Source: Stictocephala bisonia
Lineage: Eukaryota; Arthropoda; Insecta; Hemiptera; Membracidae
Reading direction: 5' to 3'
NCBI GenBank assembly: GCA_035578905.1
Contig: JAQJVL010000302.1
Location: 146,472 to 210,471 of the forward strand
Length of the DNA stretch: 64,000 bases
Each line of letters begins with the position of its first letter. Position 1 is the first letter of the stretch. The notes below the pieces were generated by a model that was not told the origin of the DNA, made no database searches, and saw only the letters and a list, made by a program, of their open reading frames with translations. The position numbers and the translations under genes were made by a program. Shown here piece by piece: positions 22,097-31,219 of this stretch.

Positions 22097-25000
22097 ATGG
22101 AATCCTTTGCCATAAACCGCAACCTTGTCACCATTACCCGTCGGTTTGATACCACAGGAACTGACCTCCTTACCGTTCTGGCTGAACATAAAAATAAAAT
22201 CTTTTCTGAGACAAATAACCATCTAAACAGGCTCGGGGAGTCAAATGGTACATCGCAGTCCAAATTAAATTTTCCAAAATTGTTAATAACGAAGAAATGA
22301 CTACAACTCCCTTCTTTCACGGTAAAACTCGTCCTTTGTTACTTTCCGACTCTCTAGATATTCAATACTCTGAAGCTACCGACAAAATTTTAGAAAGCGT
22401 AGGTAGGTGGGTTAGTCAAAGTAGTGGGTGGGTACTGGAAAATGTTTAATAATACTGTTCATTGTTAAATTCCAACCTTTATATGCCTCTTCTTACGTAC
22501 CCACCCCTAAAAAATTGCACACCCTTCTAAAGGCATTATAAATATTAAAAATAACGATAATAAATGTTTCCTGTACTCTGTACTTGCCCAGTTATATCCC
22601 GATAAAAATAGGCGAATAACTTATTATAAAAAACTTGAAAATAAATTAAACATGTCTAGTATTGGCTATCCTGTAAAAATCACTGACATGGATAGGTTTG
22701 AAAAATTATATCCCACTTTGTCAGTCAATGTGTTTGGTTACGAGAAAGACGAAGTTTACCTTTTACGTATAACCAAAGAAAAATTCAGACTTCACCACGT
22801 AAACTTACTACTATTGACTACTGACACTACCTACCACTACTGTTTGAACACTGACATGTCCCGACTTTTAGCTCACTTAACTAAACACAAACCAGCTTCA
22901 TACTACAGCACCTACTGTGTACATCGATTTTCTTTCCAACTACGACTCACTGATCACTTACCTTTGTGTTCACCTCACGGAGCACAAAAGACTATACTTT
23001 CTACTGAAGACGAAAAATACATGTCCTTTACGAACTATACTCTAACTCACAAAGTCCCATTCACCATTTACTGTGACTTTGAAAGTTTTGTTGTACCTAT
23101 CTCTACTACACTGAATGACCCCTCAACTTCACATACGACAAACACTTCCCATCACGTCCCTTCTGGCTTTTGCTATATAATCATTGACAGTGATGGCAAA
23201 CCAGTAAAACAACCCAAAGTCTACAGCGGTCCCGATGTTGTAGATACCTTTTTAAATTGTTTGATGAACGAGTCTGAGGAACTCTTACCAATTATTAATA
23301 AAAACATTCCGATTAATATGTCTCCACAAGACAAAGTATTTTTCAAAAATGCAACTAAATGTCACCTTTGTCTAAAACCTTTAGATGGAGACAAAGTGAC
23401 TAACCACAAACATTTAACAGGTGAGTTCTTGGGACCTGCCCATAACTCTTGTAATTTAAACTATAAAGTTCCTAAACACATACCAGTGTTTTTCCACAAC
23501 TTGCGAGGAAACGACTGCCACCACCTGATTCAAGGGTTAGGCAAATGCAAAAAAGAAAAACTGTCATGTATCGCTACAACTAGTGAGCGGTACATTTCAG
23601 TCACCCTTGAGTCTTTACGATTTTTGGACTCACTCCAATTCCTCAACGCCTCTTTGGATACACTTGTATCCAACTTAGTTTCTGACAGGGCTTCCAAATT
23701 CAAAATTTTAGGGCAGTGTATGACTAATACTGACTTACTTCTACGCAAAGACGTCTTTCCATACACTTACATGACAGACGAATCTAAATTTAACGAAACC
23801 ATGCTTCCTCCCAAGGAGGTTCTACAATGACCTGACCCAAACACCAATCACAGACGAAGACTACACACATGCCCAAACTGTATGGACTGCTTTTGAGCTT
23901 ACTAATATGAAACAGTACCACGACTTGTAATTATTGACTGACGTACTATTACTTGCCGACGTGTTTGAAAACTTCAGAAACACTAGTATGACATACTACG
24001 GTATTGACCCGTGTAACATCTACTCTGCCCCCGGAATTGCATGGAACTCTATGCTCAAAATGAAAGACGTACGTCTTGAATTACTTACAGACATAGACCA
24101 ACACCTGTTTGTTGAGTCTGGGATCCGGGGTGGTGATGCCATGATACCAAACCGGTACGCCCAGGCCAACAATCCCTACTTGCCCAACTTTAACACAAAA
24201 CCCAACAACTACCTACTTTACCTTGACTGTAACAATTTATACGGTACAAGTATGTTGAATAGACTCCCAGAGTCTGACTATAAGTGGACAGACCCTCAAG
24301 ACATTGACTCTGACATAGGTTACATTTTAGAAGTGGACCTGCACTACCCTGACCACTTACACGACTTACACTCTGACTTTCAACTAGCCCCCGAACGAAA
24401 AATAGTAACAGACGACATGCTTTCCCTGTACTCCAAAAACTTAATTGACGAACTGAACTATAAACCTCCCAAGACAGAAAAACTCCTAACTACTCTCTCT
24501 GACAAAACCAAGTATGTTGTACACTATCGTAACTTAAAACTTTACCTTCAACTGGGACTTGTACTTAGAAAATCCATAGGGTGTTAAGTTTTAAACAGTT
24601 CCCTTGGCTAGCCCCATTTATTGATTTTAATACTGAGAAAAGAAAAGAAGCTAAAAATAATTTTGAAAAAGACTTTTTTAAACTAATGAACAACGCTACG
24701 TACGGTAAATCATTAGAAAATGTTAAGTCACGCATTGATTTTAAACTTGTAAATAATGAAAAACAACTAGTAAAGTGGACTGCAAGTCCTAGACTCAAGA
24801 CTTTCTTTGCATACAATAAAGATATTGCGGGGCTAGCTTTGAAAAAACAAACAATTTTCCTAAACATACCTATCTATGTTGGTTTAACTGTATTAAAAAT
24901 TTCAAAATCAATAACGTATAACTTTCATTATAACTGGGCCATTACAAAGTATGGGAAAAACATAAAACTTTGCATGACTGACACAGACTCACTCTTTTAC

Positions 25001-25511
25001 AATGTATATACTCCGGATGTCTACAAAGACATGAAAAACGAACTACATCTGTTTGATACCTCTGACTACCCAACTAGCCACCCATACTATAGTAATGTAA
25101 ATAAAAATGTGTTAGGAAAATTTAAAGACGAGTTAAACTCAAATCCGGCTAGGGAAATAATTGGCTTGAGAGCAAAATGCTACTCTGTTCTAAATTCAGA
25201 TCCAGAGGAAAAGAAGGTAGCTAAAGGCGTCCCCCCCGAGTAGCGATAAAAAACAATTAAAACATCAAATGTACAAAGACTGTTTGCTTAACCACACGTT
25301 AAAAACTTCATCTGCTTTAAACATTCGTAGTGAAAAACATAACATTTACACACGAAATATTTCAAAATTATCACTGTCCCCTTTTGGCGACAAAAGATAC
25401 ATTTTAGAAAACGGCATCAACACACTAGCATATGGTCACCATTTAATTAGTAAAAAACGAGCTTTAGAACACGATCACTACTACATAACAATAAAACCAA
25501 AACTAGAATAA
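22097..25511 (+). pseudogene. polB: Protein-primed family B DNA polymerase of the Polinton, decayed
   Basis: Would replicate the element by protein-primed synthesis. From 22097 to about 22640 an N-terminal region of the kind found before Polinton polymerases (GWVLENV, GIINIKN, CFLYSVLAQLYP), then the polymerase proper. Exonuclease motif I is IYCDFESF (Asp 23075, Glu 23081); motif II HNLRGNDCH near 23500; palm motif A LYLDCNNLYGTS (24219); motif B NNATYGKSLENV (24689); motif C MTDTDSL (Asp codons 24980 and 24986). A C-terminal block DKRYILENGINTLAYGHH ends near 25440. Catalytic residues survive, but at least four frame breaks (near 22300, 23830, 24587 and 25243) disrupt it. Summed length, about 1,100 codons, fits the family. 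It is the largest gene of the provirus. Confidence 0.92.
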
Positions 25512-25889
25512 AAATATAAATAAAAACTAAAAAATATAATAAAAATAAATATATAAAAACACTAAAAAATCATATACACAATTATGAACAGTTCAAATAT
25601 AAAAATTAACAAAAGAACAACTAAAATTCCAATTAATATACTGTCAGAGCGTCTTTCCAGAACCGCTAACCTTTCCATGACTGACCGCCACTTCCTATCC
25701 CCACCAATCCTTCCTGTCACTTGCATTCAAGCTATGACGTCACTTGCATAGGGCGCCAATCAGTTCTCTAGCTTCTTCCACTACATCGGAACTTTGTTAA
25801 ACTTTTATAAAAAATCTTTAAAATTTATCGAAAATTACTGAAATTAAATTAATTTTTCTAAAATATTTCCCACAGTACCATTTTGAAAA
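25512..25889. other. Spacer between polymerase and BIR domain
   Basis: AT-rich, with one CRE-like TGACGTCAC at about 25735 and GC-richer DNA around 25640-25790, perhaps a promoter for the downstream gene. No frame recognised. Confidence 0.45.
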
Positions 25890-26150
25890 TGCGAGGCTGG
25901 ACACCTTCCTAAATTGACCAGTTCCTTTCTCGATCCTAATGTAATGGCAAAAGCTAGCTTTTACTATTTAAATTATAGCGACGCAGTTCACTGTTTCTCA
26001 TGTGGTGTACATATTGCACTTTGGGAGGAGGAAGATGTTCCATTTGATGATCATAAAAAATTCTCCCCACACTGTAGGTTTGTAATGGTCTACCTTTAAT
26101 TGAGTTTACTGGTAGAGATGTTTGTGGAAATAACTAAACCCTTTTACGGC
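25890..26150 (+). pseudogene. BIR domain (IAP-type) protein inside the Polinton, decayed
   Basis: A single BIR zinc domain. The ligands keep canonical spacing: Cys 25992 and Cys 26001 (C-x2-C), His 26052 (x16) and Cys 26073 (x6). Aromatic and Gly positions around CFSCG and the preceding FYYLNYSD fit the family. The expected upstream helix is present in another frame and its Trp codon reads TGA; another frame shift follows the last Cys. No RING finger is visible. BIR proteins bind and block caspases or act in signalling; viral copies of insects (baculoviruses, some adintovirus-like elements) counter host cell death. Its place between polymerase and integrase, in the same orientation, indicates it belongs to the provirus rather than to the host. 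Confidence 0.85.
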
Positions 26151-26235
26151 CTAAATGAGATGGAATAGCTGACTGTGGCACTAACGGTGAACAGTTTGTT
26201 AATCTTGTACGTGTGATACCTTTTGAGCGACTGTA

Positions 26236-26358
26236 CGAATGTGGCTCTGGGGTGTAAAAACCCGTAACCAAAAGCGAATGTGGCTCTGGGTTGTAAAAAC
26301 CCACATCCAAAAGCCAATGTGGCTCTGGGGTCTAACAACCCGTAACCAAAAGCGAATG
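26236..26358 (+). repeat. 39-bp tandem repeat, three units
   Basis: Units at 26236-26274, 26275-26313 and 26314-26352, each with ATGTGGCTCTGGG and an AACC(C)..CCAAAAG end, plus a partial fourth. It lies between the BIR and integrase remnants and looks like a local expansion after inactivation. Confidence 0.92.
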
Positions 26359-26529
26359 TAAGTGCTCGTTAGGTATGATTGAATGAGTGTGAGAAAGGAA
26401 ACTCTATGGCTGGATAGTATATGTAGTTCCAGGGTGTGTGAAAGGGTTTAGAATTGGCAGGGAGGCAGTAAACTTTATTTCTATTATTTTTATGGTCGAC
26501 TGCCACCACATGGAGCGGGGTGGTGCTCC

Positions 26530-27516
26530 ATGTACCCAAATTAATAAATATATGTACTTTTGTAAATTACGCCCATTCTATGACTATGAGTGTAAGAGAG
26601 AACATTACCAAGGAGCTACATGCTCCAGTTAGAAAAATATTCCCTACTATACCTGTAGAAGTTAAGGGAATAAAAGACTTGTTTCAAGCGGACTTGGTTG
26701 AAATGCTACCCTATTAGAAACAAAACCAAGGGTACAAGTACATCTTAACAATAATAAATTGTTTTAGCAAATACGCCTTTGCTATTCCATTAAAAGACAA
26801 GACTGGCCCAGAAATCGTTAAAGCCATTACACCCATATTAAAGTCCAATAAAATGAAACACTTACAAACAGATTCTGGAAAATAATTTTACAACGCAGGA
26901 TTTACAAATTTGGTGAATAGCTATGGTATAAACCATTACTCGAGCTAAAGTGACAAGAAGGCATCCATCGTAGAGCGGTTCAACTGCAGTCTCAAAGCCT
27001 TAATGTGGCGAAAGTTCACAGAGCAAGGTAAGTATCAGTGGGTCAAAGTACTACCTTCCTTGGTGGAAGAGTACAACACAAGAATACACAAACTATTGGC
27101 ATGGCTCCAAGTCATGTGAACAAAAGAAATGAACACATAGTCAGAAAAACATTAATAAAAACAGACAAAAATACAAGAGTGTAGACAAAAAGGTACGTTT
27201 TAAGGTAGGTGATAAAGTGAGAATAAGCAAGTATAAAAAAGTGTTTGAAAATGGATACCTACCCAACTGGACTAATGAGATATTTACTGTGTACAAAGTC
27301 CTACCTACTATCCCAACAACCTACCTCCTCAAAGACCACATCGGTGATGTTTTTAAAGGAAGCTTTTACGGTCAAGAGCTACAGAAATCCAAAACAGACG
27401 ATGTATACTTGGTAGAAAAAGTAATATGGAAAAAAGGAGACAAATTACTTGTAAAGTGGTTAAGGTACGATGGTAAACACGCAACGTGGATAAATAATAG
27501 GAATGAACTTGTATAA
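26530..27516 (+). pseudogene. int: Polinton integrase (DDE core plus chromodomain), decayed
   Basis: Retroviral-type integrase. DLFQADLVEM holds the first Asp (codon 26691), TDSGK the second (26871), and SIVERFNCSLK the Glu (26973), all in one frame; Asp-to-Glu spacing is 33 residues, close to the usual 35. The core is interrupted by stops near 26717, 26883, 26946 and 27117. The C-terminal frame 27217-27516 is clean and contains an SH3-like segment and a chromodomain-like end (VEKVIWKKGDKLLVKWLRY, then ATWINNRNELV). Such C-terminal chromodomains are a known feature of Polinton integrases and may guide integration to chromatin. It is followed within 2 bases by the ATPase frame. Confidence 0.92.
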
Positions 27517-27518
27517 AA

Positions 27519-27794
27519 ATGACTCAGCGTTCAATTGTCAATCATTCTGTGACAATGCGTGTTGTTGAACAGACGACTAAACTGCCAGTTGAAAACTTTG
27601 ACATGTACACTATACGCACAGGTATTGGCATTAAACATGGGCCACTATTACCATCCACTATAAGGTGTATAGTGGCTGGACCTAGTAATTGTGACAAAAC
27701 AAACGTTGTTTTCAACGTGTTGTTCGATTCAGATTCTACTATTTTGGGGTTCAAACTTATAAATGCAAATAGTTCTGTTTGGTTTTGTACATAA
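27519..27794 (+). pseudogene. Polinton packaging ATPase, N-terminal fragment
   Basis: Frame of 91 codons starting 2 bases after the integrase stop. IRCIVAGPSNCDKTNVVF is a Walker A loop with Asp replacing the invariant Gly before Lys (codon 27693), which should abolish ATP binding. In Polintons this A32/FtsK-type ATPase would package DNA into capsids. Walker B and the remaining ~150 residues are not seen; the sequence after 27794 is degraded. Position and family order support the call. Confidence 0.75.
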
Positions 27795-28183
27795 TAGTAA
27801 CTTAGACGTCTTTGTAGTTCTGTTTCGTATAGTGATGGTTCTTTTCTTTTTTATTTTACAAACCAAACAGAACTATATACATTTATTAAACAAAACGAAA
27901 GAATTATTGGTATCGTAGTCCCGCAAACAAGATGTACGTGTGATTGGCGGTTCTAAGATGAATGGGGGTACGACAAGTACTTAGATGATTGTAATTATAG
28001 GGAAATATATTTAAATGGAAGAAACAAACATAGAGATACCTTACATGATTGGGACGAAAATAGACATTTTACGTTGGTCCATACTTATCTTCTAAATGCA
28101 GATCCGTATATAAACAATTATTTATGTTATTTTTATATGTATATATAAATAAACAGACACAGTCTGTTTTCATCAATTCAACA
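27795..28183. other. Degraded Polinton coding spacer
   Basis: No long frame. A plus-strand stretch near 27960-28090 reads WDENRHFTLVHTYLLN in one frame and may be a scrap of a structural gene, but I cannot assign it. This is the place where capsid and protease genes could have been deleted. Confidence 0.4.
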
Positions 28184-28763
28184 ATGTCTGTGAACAATTT
28201 TGGGCGTGTCTTGTCCTCTGAGGGCAAAGTCATTGGTCTTGGCAAAGAACCACCAGGCGAAGTTTTCAAACTAACACAAGGTGGAGATTTTGAGATTGAA
28301 AAATAAAAGGCTGGAAAATGTTGGTGACCCCATCAAGTCAGGTGACGCTGTAAACATGAAGGCTATAGGTCTAAACGGTGTCCTGTTTGTCGATGACAGA
28401 ATTCTCACTAAAAATAAGCGAATTTTTCATTTAAGTGATCCGAAAGAAGGTAAAGACGCTTCAAATAAAAAGTATGTAGATGCTGCAACACCTTTGAAAA
28501 GCAGTAGTTACTGGGTTTTCGGTAATAGACGTCTGGTTAACGTAGCCGATCCTATTTATGACAGTGATGTAGTTACGGAAAAATTTCTAAGTACTAAAAC
28601 TACTGAATTGCACGGTTATGTTGACGAATACTACTGGGAATATCGGAGATCCATAAAAGCCCTTGGAATGCAGTTATTTAAACATATAAAAGGCGTGAAT
28701 CCAGACCTTCAACACCATAACTTTTTTCAACTACGAAGAAATATTTCACATACGTCCCCCTAG
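28184..28763 (+). pseudogene. Fibre-like repeat protein of the Polinton
   Basis: Starts MSVNNFGRVLSS at 28184 and, after one frameshift near 28300, continues to 28763. Three repeats follow one pattern, (K/N)xRLxNVxDPxxxxDAVxxK: RLENVGDPIKSGDAVNMKA (28311), RIFHLSDPKEGKDASNKKY (28421) and RLVNVADPIYDSDVVTEKF (28530). The NVxDP...DAVN pattern is seen in trimeric phage tail fibres and YadA-type stalk necks, so I infer a trimeric surface fibre for a virion. It is the last gene before the right terminal repeat. I know no proven homologue, so the function is inference. Confidence 0.6.
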
Positions 28764-29161
28764 AGAAACTTCCAATACAGAAGTGGAGATGTAGGTTTAA
28801 ACCTAGGAAATGTAGCCTGTACTTTAAACCTAAGAACATTTGTTCCCACAAGAGGCTAGCTTCCTCCATCCTCTGCTGAAGCGTCGCCGCGATGAAATTG
28901 GGCAGGAGTAGCTGAGCAATTTCGGACTATTTTTTTTATACATTGCCATTACCTTCACGGCAGCTAGGTTGAATAGTTTCTGGGGACAGTTCCATTTCAT
29001 GTGAACCGAATATGTAGGATATGCATTGGAAGGAGCAGGGATGACGTAATGGGCAGGGCGACCCATGCGCTTGCGTGCAAGTGGAGGGGGGACCAATAGA
29101 GCATAGCATTGTGGTGCGCATGAGCGTCAAGGTCAATAATGAGCAATTATGTCAGTCATGC
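28764..29161. other. Spacer before the right terminal repeat
   Basis: Contains a near-palindrome GTAGGTTTAAACCTA at 28790 and, near 29080-29140, blocks (GGGGGGACCAATAG, GAGCGTCAAGGTCAA) that are inverted copies of sequence near 21655-21850. The terminal repeats therefore extend inward weakly. No gene recognised. Confidence 0.5.
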
Positions 29162-29381
29162 CTGTCGCAACAGGAAAACCACTAACATCCGGTCTGTGCA
29201 GCTGTCCCAAAAATCAGATGTGTTCTGATACATAGAGTATAAATTTGTTATAGTGTATATATGAAATAATGCATTTGTATAGTGCAAACATGGAATAATG
29301 CATTTCTTATAGTGTATAAGGGGGTTGACGGAAATTGGAGAGAAATAAGTGAATGGTAAATTCCCACAATGTTGGTAGACT
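29162..29381 (-). repeat. Right terminal inverted repeat of the Polinton
   Basis: Reverse complement of the left terminus, with the same order of blocks and ending in GTTGGTAGACT at 29381. About 80 bp shorter than the left copy because of indels. TGAGTC follows at 29382-29387, the right target site. Confidence 0.85.
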
Positions 29382-29572
29382 TGAGTCATTTGACCCGAAG
29401 ATGTCCGAAGGTGGCTGTCAATTCGAATCCGAGAGCCGGAGATACCCGAGAGTGGATCTCATATCATTATTATTTGCCAACTGCTACCAGTGCTACCATT
29501 ATTATTAATATAAAATAACAGTGAGGTTGTGTTCTAACTTTTAATTGTTAAGCTAAAGAAAAACGTTCAGAA

Positions 29573-29815
29573 ATGTTTTGTTTGAAGAAAATACTGAGTG
29601 AATTAAAATCGAAATCAAAACAAACAAGCCACACATCGCTGTATTTTTATGATACTTTTAAAGGAGTAAATAATATAAGCTATACTGATTTCTTCCAAAG
29701 GGTTGATTTGATTTGTGAGTCAATAAAAAAATTGCATCAAGTCACTTCAAATTTAAATTATTTTGGATTATATACAAGACATGTTTTGTGCCTTCCACCT
29801 ATAATTTCAGCGTAA
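29573..29815 (+). CDS. Candidate first coding exon of a host gene (AMP-binding-enzyme-like)
   Basis: An 80-codon frame starts ATG with an A at -3 (AGAAATG) and runs into a good splice donor: the coding sequence reaches CAGC then GTAAGTG at 29813. The residues NISYTDFFQRVDLICESIKKL followed (in pieces) by YFGLYTRHVLCLPPIIS fit the N-terminal part of adenylate-forming enzymes, where a Tyr-x-(E/D)-L-type helix precedes a G-L-Y strand and a Leu-Pro turn; AASDH/beta-alanine-activating-type proteins are the closest I can think of. I find no next exon in the window. It may be a host gene 5' end separated from its promoter by the Polinton. Confidence 0.4.
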   Translation: MFCLKKILSELKSKSKQTSHTSLYFYDTFKGVNNISYTDFFQRVDLICESIKKLHQVTSNLNYFGLYTRHVLCLPPIISA

Positions 29816-30329
29816 GTGTTCAGTACACTTATTAGATTAGGCTTATTATTCTTCTTTATTTCAAGCCTTTTGAGTGCCAAGACATTTTGAGTGTGAAACT
29901 GTACAGTATTTTCATCCAGTGAACGGGAAATACTAGATGGAAATAATGTACATATCGGGGAAAAGGGTATCAAACAGGAGAAAATGGTATTTTTGAGGGA
30001 ATTACAGGAAAATTGTTAAATATTTCTCTAATTCAACTTTTAATGAGCAAAACTGTTCCTACATGTTAAGACAGTTGCAAGGAAGTAAAACAAGCAAACA
30101 TATTACCCAGTTGGATGAATATTACAGTAAATCTCTTCAGGTGTGCTCCAACAAACATAACCTCACTTTAGTAAACACTATCAAATTAGCGGCTTTATCG
30201 CATATTTCAAAGTAGAGTCACGTCAAAACGTCCGCGAAGGTAGTTTTTGAATGTAGGAATTTTTATTCTCGGGTAGTACCTCATCTAATATAGTACATTG
30301 GTTGGGCCACAATGTTTAGGTTTTGAGAT
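29816..30329. other. Spacer, possible intron
   Basis: Follows the GTAAGTG donor. AT-rich, no second exon recognised. Confidence 0.4.
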
Positions 30330-31198
30330 ATTTACTAGTGAACTTGGCACAAATAACAGCCAGTTGCCAAAATCGCCTATTTCTAAGTTCTAAAAACTTC
30401 CGCGAAGCAATTATTTGAGGTTTGACATGAGTTCTTGATTTAAAGTTGACATCAATCGGGTTTTTACGATTTTCATATTTGAAAATGCTCTCTCCCATGT
30501 CATCAGTGTACACGGTATTGTCAACATACATTTGTAAACAATACAGGCCGAGGCCTACTGAGGCAATTGAGGAATAAACCAGACTGAGACACAAAAAATA
30601 ACAGAGAATGCTTCATCATGACTTTTCTGAACTGTACATCCCTTATCACTTTCACCGGGACCATCGACGTTTACAAAACATTTGTATTGGTCTGTAAACT
30701 CGTTGAGCTCAACTAGAAACTTACTTATATCAATCTTACAAACATTTGCTTATTCTTAAAGCACTTTTTCAGGGAAGTTTTCAGTACTTTTGATTTCATT
30801 AAATCGTTTTGGATCCAGCCACGAACAATCTTGTAATATGCTCTGATTGTGTCCAAATTGTTTCTCTGTTCTTGTTCAGGAACAATCTAAAATTTGAAAA
30901 TATATGAGTTTAACCCTTGCACCGTCGAGATTTCTCTAGCTTGATCTGGTGCTTGTTCTCTAGGCATTACTTTTCTTTTTGAACATCGTTTCTATTGAAT
31001 ATCAGACTCTATTTCCACATCAGTGACATCTCAACTATTGTTAACTTTCGTTGTATACTGATTTGATTTGGAATACAGGGCTTCTAAGTGATCATCGGTC
31101 CTTTTATGAATAATTTGCCCCTGGAATGTTTGAAATAAGTTCTAAGCAATTGAATTGTTTATAGTTTTTCCTTGTAAATACTTAGAAACTGGGGAAGT
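30330..31198 (-). pseudogene. hAT-superfamily (ZMYM1/DUF4371-like) transposase, C-terminal part
   Basis: Minus strand. TSPVSKYLQGKTIN near 31190, an Arg-rich linker near 30990, NLDTIRAYYKIVRGWIQNDL near 30860, and WERAFSNMKIVKTRL with RSTLNQ-like residues near 30450, the hAT dimerisation motif (the ERxFS..K.IK..LRS pattern). With the fragment at 33600-34120 it makes one gene, split by the 2.35-kb element 31206-33560. Several stops, dead. Confidence 0.75.
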
Positions 31199-31219
31199 GA
31201 CAACACAGCCAATCCGTAT

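Larger units (their letters stand above)
21345..29381 (+). mobile_element. Polinton/Maverick (adintovirus-like) provirus, 8.04 kb, decayed
   Basis: The left end AGTCCTACCAACCC and the reverse complement of the right end AGTCTACCAACATT are inverted repeats, with the AG...CT termini usual for Polintons and 6-bp flanking duplications (TGAATC/TGAGTC). Inside, on +: protein-primed family B DNA polymerase, a BIR domain, a retroviral-type integrase with chromodomain, an A32/FtsK-type packaging ATPase start and a fibre-like protein. Full Polintons are usually 15-20 kb and carry capsid and protease genes, which I cannot find here, so several kilobases are probably deleted. All genes have stops or frameshifts, so it is an old, inactive copy. 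Confidence 0.9.

Noticed and set aside
29388..29460. Possible tRNA or SINE (ATTCGAATCC resembles a B box)
   Set aside because: No matching A box at the right distance and no cloverleaf can be drawn.
30910..30925. TTTAACCCTTGCACC considered as a piggyBac-type end
   Set aside because: No partner end, and it lies within hAT-derived sequence.
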